Positions 63,381 through 64,000 of a stretch of DNA of 64,000 nucleotides are shown in pieces. Both the position numbers and the translations under genes were made by a program. The first letter of the stretch is position 1. Each line of letters starts with the position of its first letter. The DNA is from JADFGZ01 sp965222345. GTDB lineage: Bacteria; Acidobacteriota; Terriglobia; 2-12-FULL-54-10. Below the pieces are notes generated by a model that saw only the letters and a list, made by a program, of their open reading frames with translations, did not search any database and was not told where the DNA came from. The stretch lies in contig CBDCTS010000002.1 of assembly GCA_965222345.1 (NCBI GenBank), positions 310,001 to 374,000 of the forward strand, read 5' to 3'.

Positions 63381-64000
63381 ATGATGAGCAATACACCTTT
63401 GCAAAGAAGCGATCACCCGGATACACGGCGCAACATCTTAATCAAGCTGGCTTATGACGGGACGGATTTTTGTGGATGGCAGATCCAGCCCCGGCAAGCC
63501 ACCATACAGGGTTTGCTGACGGCGGCTTTGAAGGACATCTGCAGAGAGCCGATTACAGTATGCGGGGCCGGGCGAACCGATGCAGGAGTGCACGCGGAAG
63601 AGCAGGCGGCGAACGTGAAGCTGGAAGCGCCAATTCCCTGCCCCAGCCTGGTGAAAGCTCTGAACGACCATTTGCCGGGCAGCATTCGCGTTTTTTCGGC
63701 ACAGGAAGTAGGAGAAGCTTTCCATGCGCGGCGCGACGCCCTTTCCAAAACTTACAGATACCGCATTTTTCGCGGCGCTGTCTGCCCTCCCCGGCTTTGC
63801 CGGTACGTCCATCATTTCCCGTATCCGCTCCAGGAGGAGGCCATGCAAGCAGCGGCCAAATATTTTGAGGGCAGACAGGACTTTCGCTCCTTTACATCGG
63901 CGGACGGAAACAAGAGTCAGGAAGAAAAATCCTCCATCCGCGAGATCTTCCGGTCCGAGCTGCATCGGCAAGCGGAAGAGCTGAGCTACACTGTGGAAGG
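63381..64000 (+). CDS. truA: tRNA pseudouridine synthase A, N-terminal part
   Basis: Makes pseudouridine at tRNA positions 38-40. The frame is open to the window end (206 codons). After a short leader it reads ILIKLAYDGTDFCGWQ, then TIQGLLTAAL, then the catalytic loop GAGRTDAGVHA with the essential Asp, AFHARRDALSKTYRYRIF and DFRSFTSADG. Two adjacent ATGs (63381, 63384) are possible starts; the ribosome site is weak. Confidence 0.93.
   Translation, partial: MMSNTPLQRSDHPDTRRNILIKLAYDGTDFCGWQIQPRQATIQGLLTAALKDICREPITVCGAGRTDAGVHAEEQAANVKLEAPIPCPSLVKALNDHLPGSIRVFSAQEVGEAFHARRDALSKTYRYRIFRGAVCPPRLCRYVHHFPYPLQEEAMQAAAKYFEGRQDFRSFTSADGNKSQEEKSSIREIFRSELHRQAEELSYTVE

Overview
The window reads as a chromosomal segment of a Gram-negative bacterium, most consistent with an Acidobacteriota genome. 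The markers are an Oar-type TonB-dependent receptor with an N-terminal carboxypeptidase-like domain, futalosine-pathway menaquinone genes (mqnA, mqnC), bacillithiol genes (bshA, bshB1), a phosphate-selective porin and many stand-alone housekeeping genes in short operons. Taxonomy is inferred from gene content only. I saw no rRNA, tRNA, CRISPR array or prophage.

Layout. 0-5.4 kb: start of xseB (cut by the window edge), a homocysteine methyltransferase/metF pair, a PaaK-type CoA ligase, a decayed nuoN C-terminus, an orphan thiS and ribA. 5.4-12.7 kb: a phosphate module made of a LytS-like histidine kinase, pstSCAB-phoU and an OprO/OprP-like porin. 13-17.2 kb: a UbiD-family decarboxylase with two class III CoA-transferases, probably one catabolic operon. 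17.6-21.6 kb: nagZ-anmK-solute-binding protein, a cell-wall recycling unit. 21.7-25.5 kb: a heterodimeric ABC exporter with one degenerate ATP site. 25.7-27.2 kb: a pspC gene split after its third codon by an IS30-family element. 27.2-37 kb: TonB receptor, mqnC, a potassium channel and the biotin cluster bioB-F-A-D. 37-43 kb: recA, a large PIG-L deacetylase, bshA and bshB1. 43.1-46.8 kb: a plastic region with two copies of a double-hairpin repeat, an apparent hsdR remnant, a lone methyltransferase and an IS1380-family transposase. 46.9-52.6 kb: secY outside any ribosomal operon, an unusual radical SAM gene coupled to mqnA, and glk-mutM. 52.9-64 kb: a Pit transporter with an ArsM-like methyltransferase, typA, Rieske ferredoxin, a lone nuoB, a cupin, a fusion of a ribosome-hibernation domain to sigma-factor-like domains, a DUF697 protein, a short-type thiC, a DUF2203 protein and the start of truA.

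The least explained items are the hibernation-factor/sigma fusion at 58914-59894, the radical SAM protein with a C-x8-C-x2-C motif coupled to mqnA, the UbiD/CoA-transferase operon, and the paired hairpin repeat whose two copies show compensating stem changes. Phosphate acquisition is doubly represented (high-affinity Pst and low-affinity Pit). Cofactor synthesis is heavily represented (biotin, thiamine, riboflavin, menaquinone, bacillithiol), but several pathways are scattered, and secY, nuoB and thiS stand apart from their usual partners.
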